A stretch of DNA of 64,000 nt, taken from the NCBI GenBank assembly GCA_903772945.1, contig CAICTM010000366.1, forward strand, positions 1 to 64,000. The letters are read 5' to 3'. Below are positions 13,718-23,596 of this stretch, in pieces. The position numbers and the translations under genes are program-made. The notes under the pieces were generated by a model. It searched no databases and was not told where the DNA came from. It saw only the letters and a program-made list of their open reading frames with translations. Every line of letters begins with the position of its first letter. The stretch's first letter is position 1. Origin of the DNA: Seminavis robusta. Lineage: Eukaryota > Bacillariophyta > Bacillariophyceae > Naviculales > Naviculaceae.

Positions 13718-16078
13718 TCACCAGCTGCTTCCATTTGTCCAAAGTGAGCAGCTGGTACAGTTGCATCCGCAGAGCCTGTCACTGCAATCAAAGCCAAACA
13801 CCAAGGGAAATTCATTGTCCCGTAGCAATTGAGTTCGTTCGCAATAGGCACTGGGAAATGTCCCTGAGATAAACTCATTTCCCGATACATCCAAATAAGT
13901 AACATTTCCCCACGCATCAAACAACTCCATTGGGAGAGATCCGGACAAGTCATTGTTCGACAAATCGACCTTTCGAATGGTGTTGCCCCAAGCCAATAAT
14001 GCAACTGGAATACTGCCACTGATTTGATTTTTGTGGATGTCAAACTCTTCTAGAAGCCGTAGAGCTGCCCAAGATTTAGGGATAGTGCCCGAGAAAGCAT
14101 TGCTGGACAGATCCAATGTCACAAGCTTGGTCAAGTTTTCCAGTGGCGAGTTGTCCTGTGTCGTCACCAAAGGACCTGAGAATTGATTCCCTTGCATTCG
14201 AAGAGTCTCAAGACGTGTCAATCGACCCAACTCTGTCCGCAAGGTCCCCGTGAATTGGTTTTGGCTAACATGCAACTGTCGTAGAAGTTTCAATTGTCCA
14301 ACTTCGGTGGGCAACTTGGACTCCAAAGCGTTGTTGTCCAATTGAAACTCTTTGATTATCGGAAACAGTCCCACTTCACTCGGCAAGGATCCGCTGAGTA
14401 GATTGTTGTTGAGATTCAACCAAATGACATCCGTCCATCGCCCCAACTCTGTGGGGATGCTTCCCGAAAACTGATTGCCTGAAAGATAAGTGTACTTCAT
14501 CAGAGACAGCTGACCCAACTCACTCGGCAACATGCCAGTAAAGGCATTGTCGACGATGGACATGGCTTGCATCTTGGTGAGAAGTCCAATTTCAGTGGCA
14601 AGGGATCCCGTGAATTGATTGCCTGACAAGAGCAAGTTTTCCAATGAGGTGAGTTGTGTAAATAGTTCTGGTGGCAAGCTTCCGCTTAGTCTATGTCCTG
14701 TTCGTCCCACATCCAAAACGCGAAGCTTGGTCAACAAGGCCATCTCCCTGGGGATGGTCCCGTGCAACCAGTCGACCGACTTGACAGAGCTTAGAGATCC
14801 GACAGTTCCTCCCTTGTACCGGTAGACTGGAGCTTTGAAGTGTTCCAAGTCTCGTAGTTGACCAATCTGTGTGGAGATAGTGCCCGCAACGACCGGATTG
14901 TAACTGAAATCGAGGCTTGTGAGCGATGTGAGCCAATAGATTTCTTCTGGGAGTGTGCCATACATGTTGTTGTGGCGCATCCATAGACGAGAATAGTAGG
15001 GATTGTCATAGCTCATTGTAGTGGTGTTGGCAACAAATGTGGCACTATCCTCAGTTATGGGATCGTGTCCATGACATGGGGATGGATAAGTGGTGGAGTG
15101 ACTGATGGCACTCGTAATGGACCGGCTATCGGCGGTGTACCATGCACATTCATGCTCTGCAGTCAACCAGTTTTTGGAATGAGTCCAAGAGGTTCCATTC
15201 ATGGCGTAGTAAAAGGTAGCCAAGGCATATCGTTGGCGAAGGCGAAACTGCGGGTAGATTTGGTTGAAAACATCTTGGCGAATCCAATCCAAAGCACGAG
15301 ACTGAGGAGAAGCGGGGCCTTGCAATGCTTGAAGGGTCGATGAAGTGTTGGTAAGATTTCCGAAAAGTTGGTTCCACAGAAAGTCTGTCTCTTCCTTTGG
15401 CCAGGTTGACAATGTGGTATTCTTTGCGGGACGAATGCTGCTGCTGCTCGTCTCAAAGGAACCGGTTAAGCCAAGAATCAGGAGAATGATTTCCACCATG
15501 AGCAAGACAGCAAGAGTCAGTAGTACAGAATATGGTTTCTCCGATTGGCTTCGCGATGACTTTGCTTGGGTACTAGCTTCCGGGAAAGCTACAGCCACTG
15601 CCTGTTCATCCACGGCTCTTGCTTCAACCAGACCTTCCGCATTGGAAATGTATACTTGATCTTGATCTCCTTCTTCTCGTCCATGCTGCTGCTGTTGTTC
15701 CTGCAGGATGCTCCTGGAAAGTTCTTCGGTGCGTTGTGTCATCAGGCCAGGGCTCGATCGAAAAGCTCCGGGAGTGCTCGAGGCAGCCCTAACGCCCATG
15801 CCGACAATCCACGGATGTATTGGCACTGACTCTGCAGGCATCGAGGGAACGTCACTGAACTGTTCGGCCAAAAGGATAGGTGCGGGAATCTCACAATCTA
15901 AGTCATTATTTGAACTGGTAACAGGTCCCCCACTGTGAGTACCTTCAGATGGCTTCTCAGTCTTCTTGCACGGATGAGGAGCATGCTTAATCTCCACTTC
16001 TTTCGACTTGTCGTCGTCACCCTTGACGACCGCAGGATCTTTCACCTCTTTCTTGGTACCGTCACCTGAAGCCGTCAT
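13718..16078 (-). CDS. Single-pass membrane leucine-rich-repeat protein
   Basis: One exon of 786 residues. The N-terminal 180 residues are polar, Gln/Glu/Lys-rich and probably cytoplasmic. A strong membrane helix follows (about 182-206, SVLLTLAVLLMVEIILLIL). The outer part begins with the cap SPQSRALDWIRQD ... QRYALATFYYAMNGTSW, ending in HECAW, which I recognise from the large diatom LRR family. About 15 plant-type LRRs follow (about 340-740; LxGxIPxELGxLTxL pattern, for example NQFSGSIPTELGRWTDV). The end is Cys-rich (about 750-786). There is no kinase domain. Plant proteins with similar repeats are surface receptors; here the short cytoplasmic part is N-terminal (type II topology), so signalling would need partners. 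Role unknown. Confidence 0.85.
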   Translation of the reverse strand: MTASGDGTKKEVKDPAVVKGDDDKSKEVEIKHAPHPCKKTEKPSEGTHSGGPVTSSNNDLDCEIPAPILLAEQFSDVPSMPAESVPIHPWIVGMGVRAASSTPGAFRSSPGLMTQRTEELSRSILQEQQQQHGREEGDQDQVYISNAEGLVEARAVDEQAVAVAFPEASTQAKSSRSQSEKPYSVLLTLAVLLMVEIILLILGLTGSFETSSSSIRPAKNTTLSTWPKEETDFLWNQLFGNLTNTSSTLQALQGPASPQSRALDWIRQDVFNQIYPQFRLRQRYALATFYYAMNGTSWTHSKNWLTAEHECAWYTADSRSITSAISHSTTYPSPCHGHDPITEDSATFVANTTTMSYDNPYYSRLWMRHNNMYGTLPEEIYWLTSLTSLDFSYNPVVAGTISTQIGQLRDLEHFKAPVYRYKGGTVGSLSSVKSVDWLHGTIPREMALLTKLRVLDVGRTGHRLSGSLPPELFTQLTSLENLLLSGNQFTGSLATEIGLLTKMQAMSIVDNAFTGMLPSELGQLSLMKYTYLSGNQFSGSIPTELGRWTDVIWLNLNNNLLSGSLPSEVGLFPIIKEFQLDNNALESKLPTEVGQLKLLRQLHVSQNQFTGTLRTELGRLTRLETLRMQGNQFSGPLVTTQDNSPLENLTKLVTLDLSSNAFSGTIPKSWAALRLLEEFDIHKNQISGSIPVALLAWGNTIRKVDLSNNDLSGSLPMELFDAWGNVTYLDVSGNEFISGTFPSAYCERTQLLRDNEFPLVFGFDCSDRLCGCNCTSCSLWTNGSSW

Positions 16079-17366
16079 CGTAAAGAGTCGAGTCTATTTC
16101 CTGATGGTTGCCAAAATTGATGAAAACAAACAAGAGAGAGCAGAGGTGACCAACAAAAATTGTTCAGGCCTCAGTGCCTTACAGCTAGCTAGCGCTGCAG
16201 AAACGAGGGGCTAGCTGGCTTCGAGGGGCTTCTTTTAAAACTTCTACAGTAAGTGGTGGTTTTGCCAGCTCCGTGACTTTTTACCGTACATTGCTGTGGA
16301 TGTTTGTGGCTAACCAATAAGCCAATAAGCCATACTCGGACTACTCCAGTGCACCTGTTTCACTGGGTCATAGCAACACACTGAATTATTGAACTGTTCG
16401 CTGTTTTTCGAATCAGAAGAATCGAATCGAATGATTCAGATTCAGTCGCCTTCTTTTTACTGTACCGGTACTACTAGTACATAGTACTGTTACGTCTCCT
16501 GAGACGACGCACCTTTTGGTTACCCCCTCAGTTGCACTCTGAAATCGATTGGCTCGCGTTTACTGTGTAAATTAGTGTACCCGCACTTCAGTTGCAGAAT
16601 CAACGGTCATGTGTATCTGTAAGTACCAAACCTGATCGATTCGTGGATAAAAGAAACGTTGAAGTTGCTAAGGTTAAGGATGAACTGATCGCACCAAAAG
16701 TCCATTATTGAAGGTACAGCACTGACTTCTCTCCCTCATTGAATTCCTATGGTAAACAGGAGAGAAATCCAAGCTCGGCCGCCAACAGGTGAGTTGTTTT
16801 AATTATTCGAATCGAATCAATCGGTCGCACCTCTATACTCTCTGTTATCCAAGCCTCACTCAAGCCGGCTGTCTCCGGTGTAGATTGGAAAGCCATCCCT
16901 CATTGAATCCTATGGACCATGGGATGGCAGTCAGTTCTCGGCCCATGATGGCCAAGTTGGTGCAATTTGAAAAACAAGAGTAAGTCTCCGGTCGTCTGCT
17001 GTTGAGCACAGAAAACAAAACTCATATCTATTTGTTGTTTTCTCTGCTGCACTGCCGACGGCCGAGGAAATCCCATTGTCGAGGTCGAACGAACGAACGG
17101 TCGCTCCGGATAACAACAAGAGAGGAGATCGCTCCGGAGAACAAGAGGAGGTTCTGTTAACTCCAGCCCTACCAACAGTCTGAACGGTGGAGATCGTCGT
17201 CGAGTCATTGAAAAGCAACAAGAGGAGGCTACGCGACAACACACACCAAGAGAGTGGATCCTACTACTGGATTCATCCCTCCAGTGTTATTTCCTAGTGT
17301 TTGGTTGGTGATTCCTGTGTCGGTACCCATTTTCCTGTATGTACAAGTCGGTCGTCGAGGACTTGG
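16079..17366. other. Intergenic region
   Basis: No supported gene. Contains GTACCGGTAC at 16462-16471 and AT-rich to purine-rich sequence with short direct repeats (GATCGCTCCGGA-like near 17100-17135). Confidence 0.45.
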
Positions 17367-17960
17367 TGGAGCCTGGATTGACAATATTCCTGTATTCATT
17401 GTAATGGTGAGGCAATGAAGCGTAGCGAGCAAAGCCGAACCTGAGTGTGTTCGGTACTGTTGCCACTGTCACCGATTGATGTAACCCTACGGTAACTGGC
17501 TACAATGGCTGGATTGACAATATTCGGTTGTGCATGTATTCGTCATAAGGATCCAATGCGAGATACCGGTAACCGTAGCGAGCAAAGCCGAACTTCGGTA
17601 CTGTTGACACTGTCGTCGATGTAGCTATACCGCAGCCGGCTACAATGGCTGGATTCATAATGTTCGGTTGTGTATGTATTCGTCATAAGGATCCAATGCA
17701 AGATACCGGCAACGGAGTGTAGCGAGCAAAGCCGAACTCTCGGTACTGTTGCCACTAGCTATACGGCAGCTGGTTACAATGGCTGGATTGACAATATTCG
17801 GTTGTGCGTGTATTCGTCATATAAGGATCCAATGCGAGGCAACCGAGTGCAGCGAGCAAAGCCGAACCTGAGTGTGTTCGGTACTGTTGCCACTGTCACG
17901 GATCGATGTAACTCTCTGCCTACGGTACCGTAGCTGGCTGCAATGGCTGAATTGCATATG
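17367..17960. repeat. Tandem minisatellite, about 4.5 units of 130-165 bp
   Basis: Units start near 17370, 17509, 17649, 17781 and a partial one near 17944. Each holds the same ordered words: GGCTGGATTGACAATATTCG, GTATTCGTCATAAGGATCC, AGCGAGCAAAGCCGAAC, TTCGGTACTGTTG and a GGCTACAATGG end. Unit lengths differ by small insertions. No reading frame is shared by all units. Confidence 0.85.
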
Positions 17961-18162
17961 GATCCAAGTAGCCAGCAAACTGAGGAAACAGGAGACGAAA
18001 GCTGAAAAAAAGCCGAATGCTCGAGTACGAGTGCTTTCTTTAGCAAGTTAGAGTTAGGGCTTCGAGTGACGAGGTCGGATCTTAGCTTGCGCGCGCGGTA
18101 CAGGACCGTAGGAGACCTACTAGCTAGCTACGAGTAGCCAGTACTAAGAGACACCGCCACCT

Positions 18163-18221
18163 GGACCGTCCGACGGTTTTCACTCAGGATTTAAAATAAA
18201 CTCAAAATTGCCACGACTGAT
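18163..18221 (+). repeat. Left terminal inverted repeat
   Basis: Starts GGACCGTCCGACGG and runs to the shared TGCCACGACTGAT. It matches the reverse complement of 22859-22907 except for an extra stretch of about 10 bp (18196-18206 region, AAACTCAAAA) in the left copy. GTCCGAC is itself near-palindromic with the following GG. Confidence 0.9.
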
Positions 18222-18232
18222 GACGGTTTGAA

Positions 18233-18377
18233 ACATTCCCTTAAACATTCCCTTAAATCCTCAACATTCCCTAAACATTCCCTTAAATAAACATTCCCTT
18301 AACGACATTCCCTTAAGGCTTCGAAACATTCCCTTAAGCCTTCAACATTCCCTTAACATTCCCTTAACATTCCCTTA
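18233..18377 (+). repeat. Left subterminal ACATTCCCTTAA array
   Basis: Ten copies of ACATTCCCTTAA (one variant ACATTCCCTAA), spaced irregularly. A 44-bp block at 18243-18286 matches 22779-22822 at 42 of 44 positions in the same orientation. Probable transposase or accessory-protein binding sites (inference). Confidence 0.85.
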
Positions 18378-18527
18378 TTTCGCGAACAGTACTGTTTCGC
18401 GGTATATGTCAACACCGACAACACGAAAGTCGTAGAGGACAACAACACGAAGAATAAACCAAGAGGAAGCAGCACTATGGCTGAGTATACTACTATCTGT
18501 CAACCATTGCTTATTGTTTAGTCAGAG

Positions 18528-19088
18528 CTATTCATTGTGTCCTTGCATCTCTTTGTAGAGTGCTTTCCATTTGTGCCCCCCCTTTTCTGTTTGTTGTAGT
18601 TGATTCAAGTATCGTGCTGTTCGAAGCTCTTGGTAGATATGATCCCGAAACACTTTCAAAGGAAAGAGCTGATACTCATCCCGGCTTTCCCACAAATCCT
18701 TGGGCTTGTATTCATCATGCAATCCTTCTGCCATGTCCTTTTTGAGTAGCTTCTGAGCATCATGATCTTCCCACTCTGGATAGTTTCCCTTTGCCGCAAC
18801 TAGATTCTTTGGGTGGTTGGCCACAAAGCGATCAAAGGCATCTTGATCTTCGTTTGCTCGAGACAGATCCCTCTTCATTTGAGCTCGCAAGTCAGAAAGG
18901 CGCCGTGGAAACTTGGCCCAATCGCCTTCAAGTGTAACTTCGGGTAGAGAGTCAAAATAATACTTAATATCATCTTTGGTCTCCTCATCAGGTGGATCAA
19001 GTGGGATGGTATTTGCCAGAATAGCAGCATAGAGCTCGGCCTTGGCATTACTGTTCTCCCATCCTTTGTTCTTCTTCTTCTTGGGCAT
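18528..19088 (-). CDS. Transposon accessory protein with FRDHIYQE motif
   Basis: One exon, 186 residues from the Met of MPKKKKNKG; the 14 codons upstream are unlikely to be used because they lack the basic start. The N-terminus is very basic (nuclear signal-like). The rest holds KAELYAAILANTIPL, a mid-part WAKFPRRLSDLRAQMKRDL, and YPEWEDHDAQKLLKKDM followed by a motif of the form RDEYQLFPLKVFRDHIYQE near residue 150. I remember similar short proteins with a W-xx-S/H-DA-x-LLK-D and EYQxFxxxxFRxHIYQE pattern from stramenopile genomes, next to DDE transposases. No enzyme fold is recognised. By analogy with the Myb-like partner of PIF/Harbinger elements, it may bind DNA or guide the transposase, but this is a guess. 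It is transcribed away from the middle gene. Confidence 0.65.
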   Translation of the reverse strand: MPKKKKNKGWENSNAKAELYAAILANTIPLDPPDEETKDDIKYYFDSLPEVTLEGDWAKFPRRLSDLRAQMKRDLSRANEDQDAFDRFVANHPKNLVAAKGNYPEWEDHDAQKLLKKDMAEGLHDEYKPKDLWESRDEYQLFPLKVFRDHIYQELRTARYLNQLQQTEKGGHKWKALYKEMQGHNE

Positions 19089-19391
19089 CGTTGATTCCTT
19101 TTCTAGTGGTAGTTTTCGGCCGAAGAGCAAAAGATCGTGCTTTCAATACGCAGTCGGTACCTGCCTGCCTTTAGCTCTATCACCACACCGCTTACCACTT
19201 ACTAAGACAGTCGACTTGACTTGACTTGACTCGACTCTGACTGAGACTCGATTCGGCCAATAAGATATTTTGCTTGAATGACCTAGCTACCTAGTCAGCC
19301 ACGCACTTGAGTATCCGAATTCCAATTGTCTCTGTCACCAGGAACGTTCAGCCTGCGAGTGTTGGTGCCTTTGGCCAAGCCATTGAACACA

Positions 19392-21555
19392 ATGGCAACC
19401 CCCCAGAAGATCTACTAGGAGGGCAAAGGGTCTTCCTCCATCCAGTCCAACTGCCACTCCAAGAACAACAGCAAGTGCTTCATTCGCGAGTCCAGGTGGG
19501 AGATCGGTCAAGAGCACAACCAGCACTGGCAGCAGGCCTGGTCTTCCCTCACATTTGTTGAAGCAGCTGGCTACAGATATAGAATCCAAGCTTGAGGGGG
19601 GTATCAAGGCATTGCAGAAGGGCTCCAAAAGATCTCAAGTGCTTGCTGACCTACTTGACGAACGACTAGCAATTGACGAAGGTTCACTTTACGGACAGAG
19701 AGGAGACGCGATTCGAATCCAAATTGGCAAATACGTCCATCGTTGGAGGGAGCTAAGCGAGGCTGATTATCTCAAGAAAGTGTTGAATAGGTACCAAGTT
19801 CCTTGCTCTGCAAACCTCAAGAAAGAGCCGGCTTCCAGCAAGCAGAAGAAGCAGCCAGCGGCCAAGAAGCAACAGGTGGATTTTGGATCCTACCGTGATC
19901 ATTCATCTCTGTCGTCGTCGTCGTCATCCTCGTCGATATCTCAGCTGGAAGAGATAGCACCTCCTTTTGCAATAAAGGAGATTACCACCAAGCCCAAGAA
20001 GCAATCCACAGAGAAGAAAGCTTCAAAACCCAAGCCAAAAGAAGCAAAGCATCTCAAAGAAGATTCACTTGAAGCAATGAATACTTCTGGAGACAACACC
20101 GGTGAGTGTTTGCTCTGCATGATGGACCAAGTAATTATGCTCGATGCCTGTCTCTTACCTTTGCTTTCTTTGAATTTTCTTGCTTTCAACAGGCAAGATT
20201 GTGGTCAATATTGATCAGTGGTGGAAGACCGAGGAACCGTTCAAGGTGCTCTCTGCTGAAGGTCTCCGTGGAAAGGAGAATCCCAAGACAAAGGCCGCGA
20301 AGATGTACAAGGGATATCTGATTTGTATGCGTGTACATCCGGTGGATGCCCAGGGAGATGGCGGGAAGAGGAAAGCATTTCCATTTCAAGCTCGGGTCTA
20401 CAATGCCAGAACTGTTGTTGTTACAGCTCCGGCGTTGGATTATTCTAATTCGGGATATGACAATCCGGAGATCAAGGAAATGCTCGAAGCGGTTGACGAA
20501 GAAGGTGTACCCATAAATGATGGAGTCGTTTGGGAGGCTATCGAGAATGCCACGGTTCAGTTCAAAGAAGAGGTCATCAAGAAAGAGAAGAACACGAAAG
20601 TTTACCATCTCGAATTCCCCAGAGACGTCGAGCTTTCGGCGGATGTGCTGGAAATCAACTCGAATAAGGAAGACGGGCTTATGACTGTAGGGACTCTCCC
20701 GGTACAAACGGATTTGGACATCGAGAACGTGCTTGATGAGGACGGCAAATTACCTCAAATTTCAATGGAGGTCTCGGACGGAATGACAGAGGACGTGTCC
20801 ATTTGGTCTGTTCATTCTTCGCCTCGCCTTGTTTGGCGGGTTGCCGACAAGGCATTGGATAAGCGAGCCCGTGGGGCAATGGATTCTGATGAGGAAGAGG
20901 AACCAATGACGGATGTTGCTGCTTCCATGCAGAAAATGAAAATCGCTGGCAAGAAAAAGAAGGCTGGCAGGAAACGAGGTTGAGTGCTGGTGTTATTCTG
21001 TCCGCCTTGCCGAGCTGTCTGTGTAGTCTCTAACAACAATAGTGGATGGTTTTTGTTGATTGCTTTTTCGTGTGTTTGTTGTTCCTACTAGGAGGCACCG
21101 TGCCAACAAAACCAATAGCACCGCCCGCGCCCACCCCCACGCCATCGGGAACTTCGTCTAACAGCAAGAAGAAGCAGCCAACAACTGAGACGAAGCAGCT
21201 TGCCAAGAAGCCGACCACCAAGAAGCAGAAGCCACCGGTTGACAATGCTCTTGGAACCGGAAACAGTTTCGATTCTGACGACATGTTTGGTGACGATGGC
21301 AACCTTTTCTCCTCTTCCAAAGACGATGACGATGACGACATTGACGAGTGGCTTCAACAGAACATTGATCAGCTTCAACAACAGCACGTGGAAACAGACG
21401 CTTTCCTTGGGGGCCAGAACGATGATACCATCATGAACGATGAAACCGGCCACAAGAAGAGAGGAGTGGGTGAGATGGCAGCTAAGTCCAAGAAGCAGGG
21501 GCTGCTTCGATTTGTGCCCGTGCCAAAGCAGGACGACAAGGGCGGAGACTACTAG
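19392..21555 (+). CDS. Transposon middle gene, unknown function, three exons, N-terminal frameshift
   Basis: Exons: about 19392-20101, 20193-20978, 21092-21555, with GT-AG introns of 91 and 113 bp that keep frame (…DNT-GKIVVNIDQWW…; …KKAGRKR-GGTVPTKP…). The likely start ATG at 19392 reads only eight codons before a stop. One base fewer in the C6 run at 19399-19404 would give MATPRRSTRRAKGLPP and join the long frame, so a one-base insertion or an assembly error is likely. The predicted chain is about 650 residues: basic Ser/Thr/Pro-rich start, a helical segment (QLATDIESKLEGG), Lys-rich linkers, a central unknown domain (KIVVNIDQWW ... FPFQARVYNARTVVV), a second Lys-rich linker, and an acidic Gln-rich tail (DDDDDDIDEWLQQNIDQLQQQ). 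Strings of SSSS and DDDD are low complexity. No family recognised. It ends 30 bp from the transposase stop (tail to tail). Confidence 0.65.
20102..20192 (+). other. Intron 1 of the transposon middle gene
   Basis: GTGAGT donor and TTTCAACAG acceptor; removing these 91 bp joins two open frames at a Gly codon. Confidence 0.75.
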
Positions 21556-21585
21556 TTTGCATTACTAAGATTAATCATCGATCGT

Positions 21586-22542
21586 TTACATGTCGCCCAC
21601 ATAAATATTCCATAGTGGGCTTCCATGCTCCATTTGGTACTGGCAAATGACAACAATAGCAGCAACGCAGAGCTGGAGTTTGGCTTGGCCATGGCGATGG
21701 ACGTGGTCCATAGCTTTGAAACTCTTTAGCATGCTGTTGAAATACTCATGGCGCTTCAAAGCTCTCGATTTGAACCGACGAACACTTGCAGAGTCATGAG
21801 CGTTTGGAGTGCTCAGCACATCACGATCACCCGTGTATCCACCATCAGCAATTGCCTTCTTTTTGAATTCGTGCAACTTGTCGCGTAGGCCACCGTTGGC
21901 TCGAAACATCACTCGGTCAGGGTTTTCTCCTGCCTTCTCAGCCGGCAAAATTTGTAGCACCTGGCTGCGAACAAGGGACAGAACAATCTCAGTGTTGTAT
22001 CCGGCTGAATGGTGCTTAAAATCAAACATACCGGGGTCCTTCGCCAATTCTGGATGGGCAACTTCCCAAGCCGCAGTCATAGTGGCATCAATAGAGCAGA
22101 TCCAGATGTCATCTCCATGAATGTGATCTTCCGGCCAATAAACCTTGGAGGCAAGGAGACAGGCTACTTTCTCAACGAAATACCAAACCCACTCTCGCTG
22201 TGTTGCCACCCGCTGTTGATATGTGCAATTCCGCTCAGATTCAGTAGGATAGCGCTTGAGGAAATGCAGTGCCATGAAGTAATATTTCAGCTTGAGCTTC
22301 TTCTCTGGCACTCTTGCCTCATCAATCGATGTTGTCTGCAGATCTTCCCAGATTTGAGCAGCCACAATAGGGATGGGACCGTAGCGATCCTTGAAGGTCT
22401 GAACCTTCGATTTCATACCCCATTTTGACAATCGCTTCTCTTGGAATCCAGCGAGTGCCAATCCCTCAGCAAGCATCTCGTCTGGCGTCTTGATTGAGTA
22501 CACTACATACCCATCCTCATCATCATCAAAATCGTCAGCCAT
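21586..22542 (-). CDS. DDE transposase, IS5/Harbinger-like (DDE_Tnp_4 type)
   Basis: One exon, 318 residues, counted from the Met of MADDFDDDED; 49 further in-frame codons upstream are repetitive (CTTGTGG units) and unlikely to be coding. The catalytic region shows CSIDATMTAAW (D152), then HPELAKDPGMFDFKHHSAGYNTEI, then AIADGGYTGDRDVLSTPN (D233), then FKSRALKRHEYFNS (E266), and ends HVHRHGQAKLQLCVAAIVVICQYQMEHGSPLW. The order and spacing (33 residues between the second D and E), the DxGYxG motif and the RxRHExFN motif are those of stramenopile DDE endonucleases related to IS5/PIF-Harbinger. The usual DGTH at the first Asp is DATM here. It should cut and join the element ends in the nucleus. 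All three acidic residues are present, so it looks functional. Confidence 0.85.
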   Translation of the reverse strand: MADDFDDDEDGYVVYSIKTPDEMLAEGLALAGFQEKRLSKWGMKSKVQTFKDRYGPIPIVAAQIWEDLQTTSIDEARVPEKKLKLKYYFMALHFLKRYPTESERNCTYQQRVATQREWVWYFVEKVACLLASKVYWPEDHIHGDDIWICSIDATMTAAWEVAHPELAKDPGMFDFKHHSAGYNTEIVLSLVRSQVLQILPAEKAGENPDRVMFRANGGLRDKLHEFKKKAIADGGYTGDRDVLSTPNAHDSASVRRFKSRALKRHEYFNSMLKSFKAMDHVHRHGQAKLQLCVAAIVVICQYQMEHGSPLWNIYVGDM

Positions 22543-22685
22543 GTTGCTATCCCCTTGTCTTTGTTGTGGGTGTTGCCGTCGTGCCTTGTGGCTTGTGGTT
22601 GCTAGTAGGACAAGAGCGACGATCGACTTGTGGCTTGTGGCTTGTGGCTTGTGGCTGGTGCGACGAGAGCGACAATCGACGCGAA

Positions 22686-22841
22686 ACATTCCCTTAACAT
22701 TCCCTTAACACTAACCCTTAACATTCCCTTAACATTCCCTTATCACGAATGAACATTCCCTTAAATAAACATTCCCTTAAACATTCCCTTAAATCTTGAA
22801 CATTCCCTAAACATTCCCTTAACTCTTCGACATTCCCTTAA
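22686..22841 (+). repeat. Right subterminal ACATTCCCTTAA array
   Basis: Ten copies of ACATTCCCTTAA plus one divergent ACACTAACCCTTAA, in the same orientation as the left array rather than inverted. The block 22779-22822 is nearly identical to 18243-18286, including the short variant ACATTCCCTAA. Confidence 0.85.
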
Positions 22842-22858
22842 TCGGAACCAGATTTTGA

Positions 22859-22907
22859 ATCAGTCGTGGCAAATTTTAAATCCTGAGTGAAAACCGTCGG
22901 ACGGTCC
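22859..22907 (-). repeat. Right terminal inverted repeat
   Basis: Reverse complement starts GGACCGTCCGACGGTTTTCA and continues CTCAGGATTTAAAATTTGCC to the CACGACTGAT shared with the left end. Confidence 0.9.
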
Positions 22908-23596
22908 TGTACCGGTACGGTTTACGTATAGTCCAGGGAGCTTGTATTTTAAATACTGTATGGTATTTTTACAGTAATAAAAATGTCATTTCAGTACCGT
23001 TTCAAATAAATTTGTTGGTTCAAATTGAGTCCCGCGAAAACGACGCTGCGACGTCGCTGCGACGTCGCTGCGTCACTGCGTCGCGACGCTGCGTCGCTTT
23101 CGTGGGACTAAAATCGAATCGAATCGTGACTGCTCCCAATTCAAGTTTGCAACCGAGTACAGTACGTACCGGTACCCCGAACCTGGTACATGTACCTTTT
23201 ATGGACCATAAAATACACGTAGACCTGCCGTACACTGTACCGCTACCATGAAGTTCTTTTTACTACCGGTGTGATAGACTTGCGATTGTATGGCCCCAGC
23301 TATTTTTTAAAAATTTTAAAATAGCAGCTTCGCTGGCAGATACGGTAGATCCACAAGATGCCCGACTCTGGACTCCGGACTGGACGATGGCCGTCGATGG
23401 CAATGTGGTTGCTCGTGGCATGGAGGTGATGCGGGTGACATGGACTCGACTCGAGTACCAGGTAACCATACTGTACCGCTACCAGGTAGGAGCTTCCCTC
23501 GGTTTGCTGTCCCTTCTGCGGTTGAGTCTGAACCTCTTGTTACTAATGGATTGCTCCTCTGGAAGCCATTGAAGCGCAACTATTAATACCGTACTC
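22908..23596. other. Intergenic region
   Basis: No gene seen. GTACCGGTAC occurs at 22909-22918 and 23166-23175. A 60-bp cluster of CGACG/CGTCG words with overlapping GCGACGTCGC palindromes lies at 23038-23098. Confidence 0.45.

Larger units (their letters stand above)
18163..22907. mobile_element. Three-gene DNA transposon, IS5/Harbinger-like DDE type
   Basis: The 4.75-kb element is bounded by terminal inverted repeats starting GGACCGTCCGACGGTTTTCA on both ends. Inside lie a minus-strand accessory gene (18528-19088), a plus-strand three-exon gene (19392-21555) and a minus-strand DDE transposase (21586-22542). Ten-copy ACATTCCCTTAA arrays lie just inside each terminus. The transposase and first accessory gene are open; the middle gene has one apparent frameshift near its start. 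I found no clean target-site duplication (flanks end ...CCACCT and begin TGTACCGG; at best 5 of 7 bases match with shifted termini). The right end sits 1 bp from a GTACCGGTAC palindrome. The near-identical TIRs and open genes suggest a fairly recent insertion. Confidence 0.85.

Noticed and set aside
18233-18377. CRISPR array or telomere-like repeat
   Set aside because: Units are 12 bp without spacers of constant length, lie inside a transposon and are not TTAGGG.
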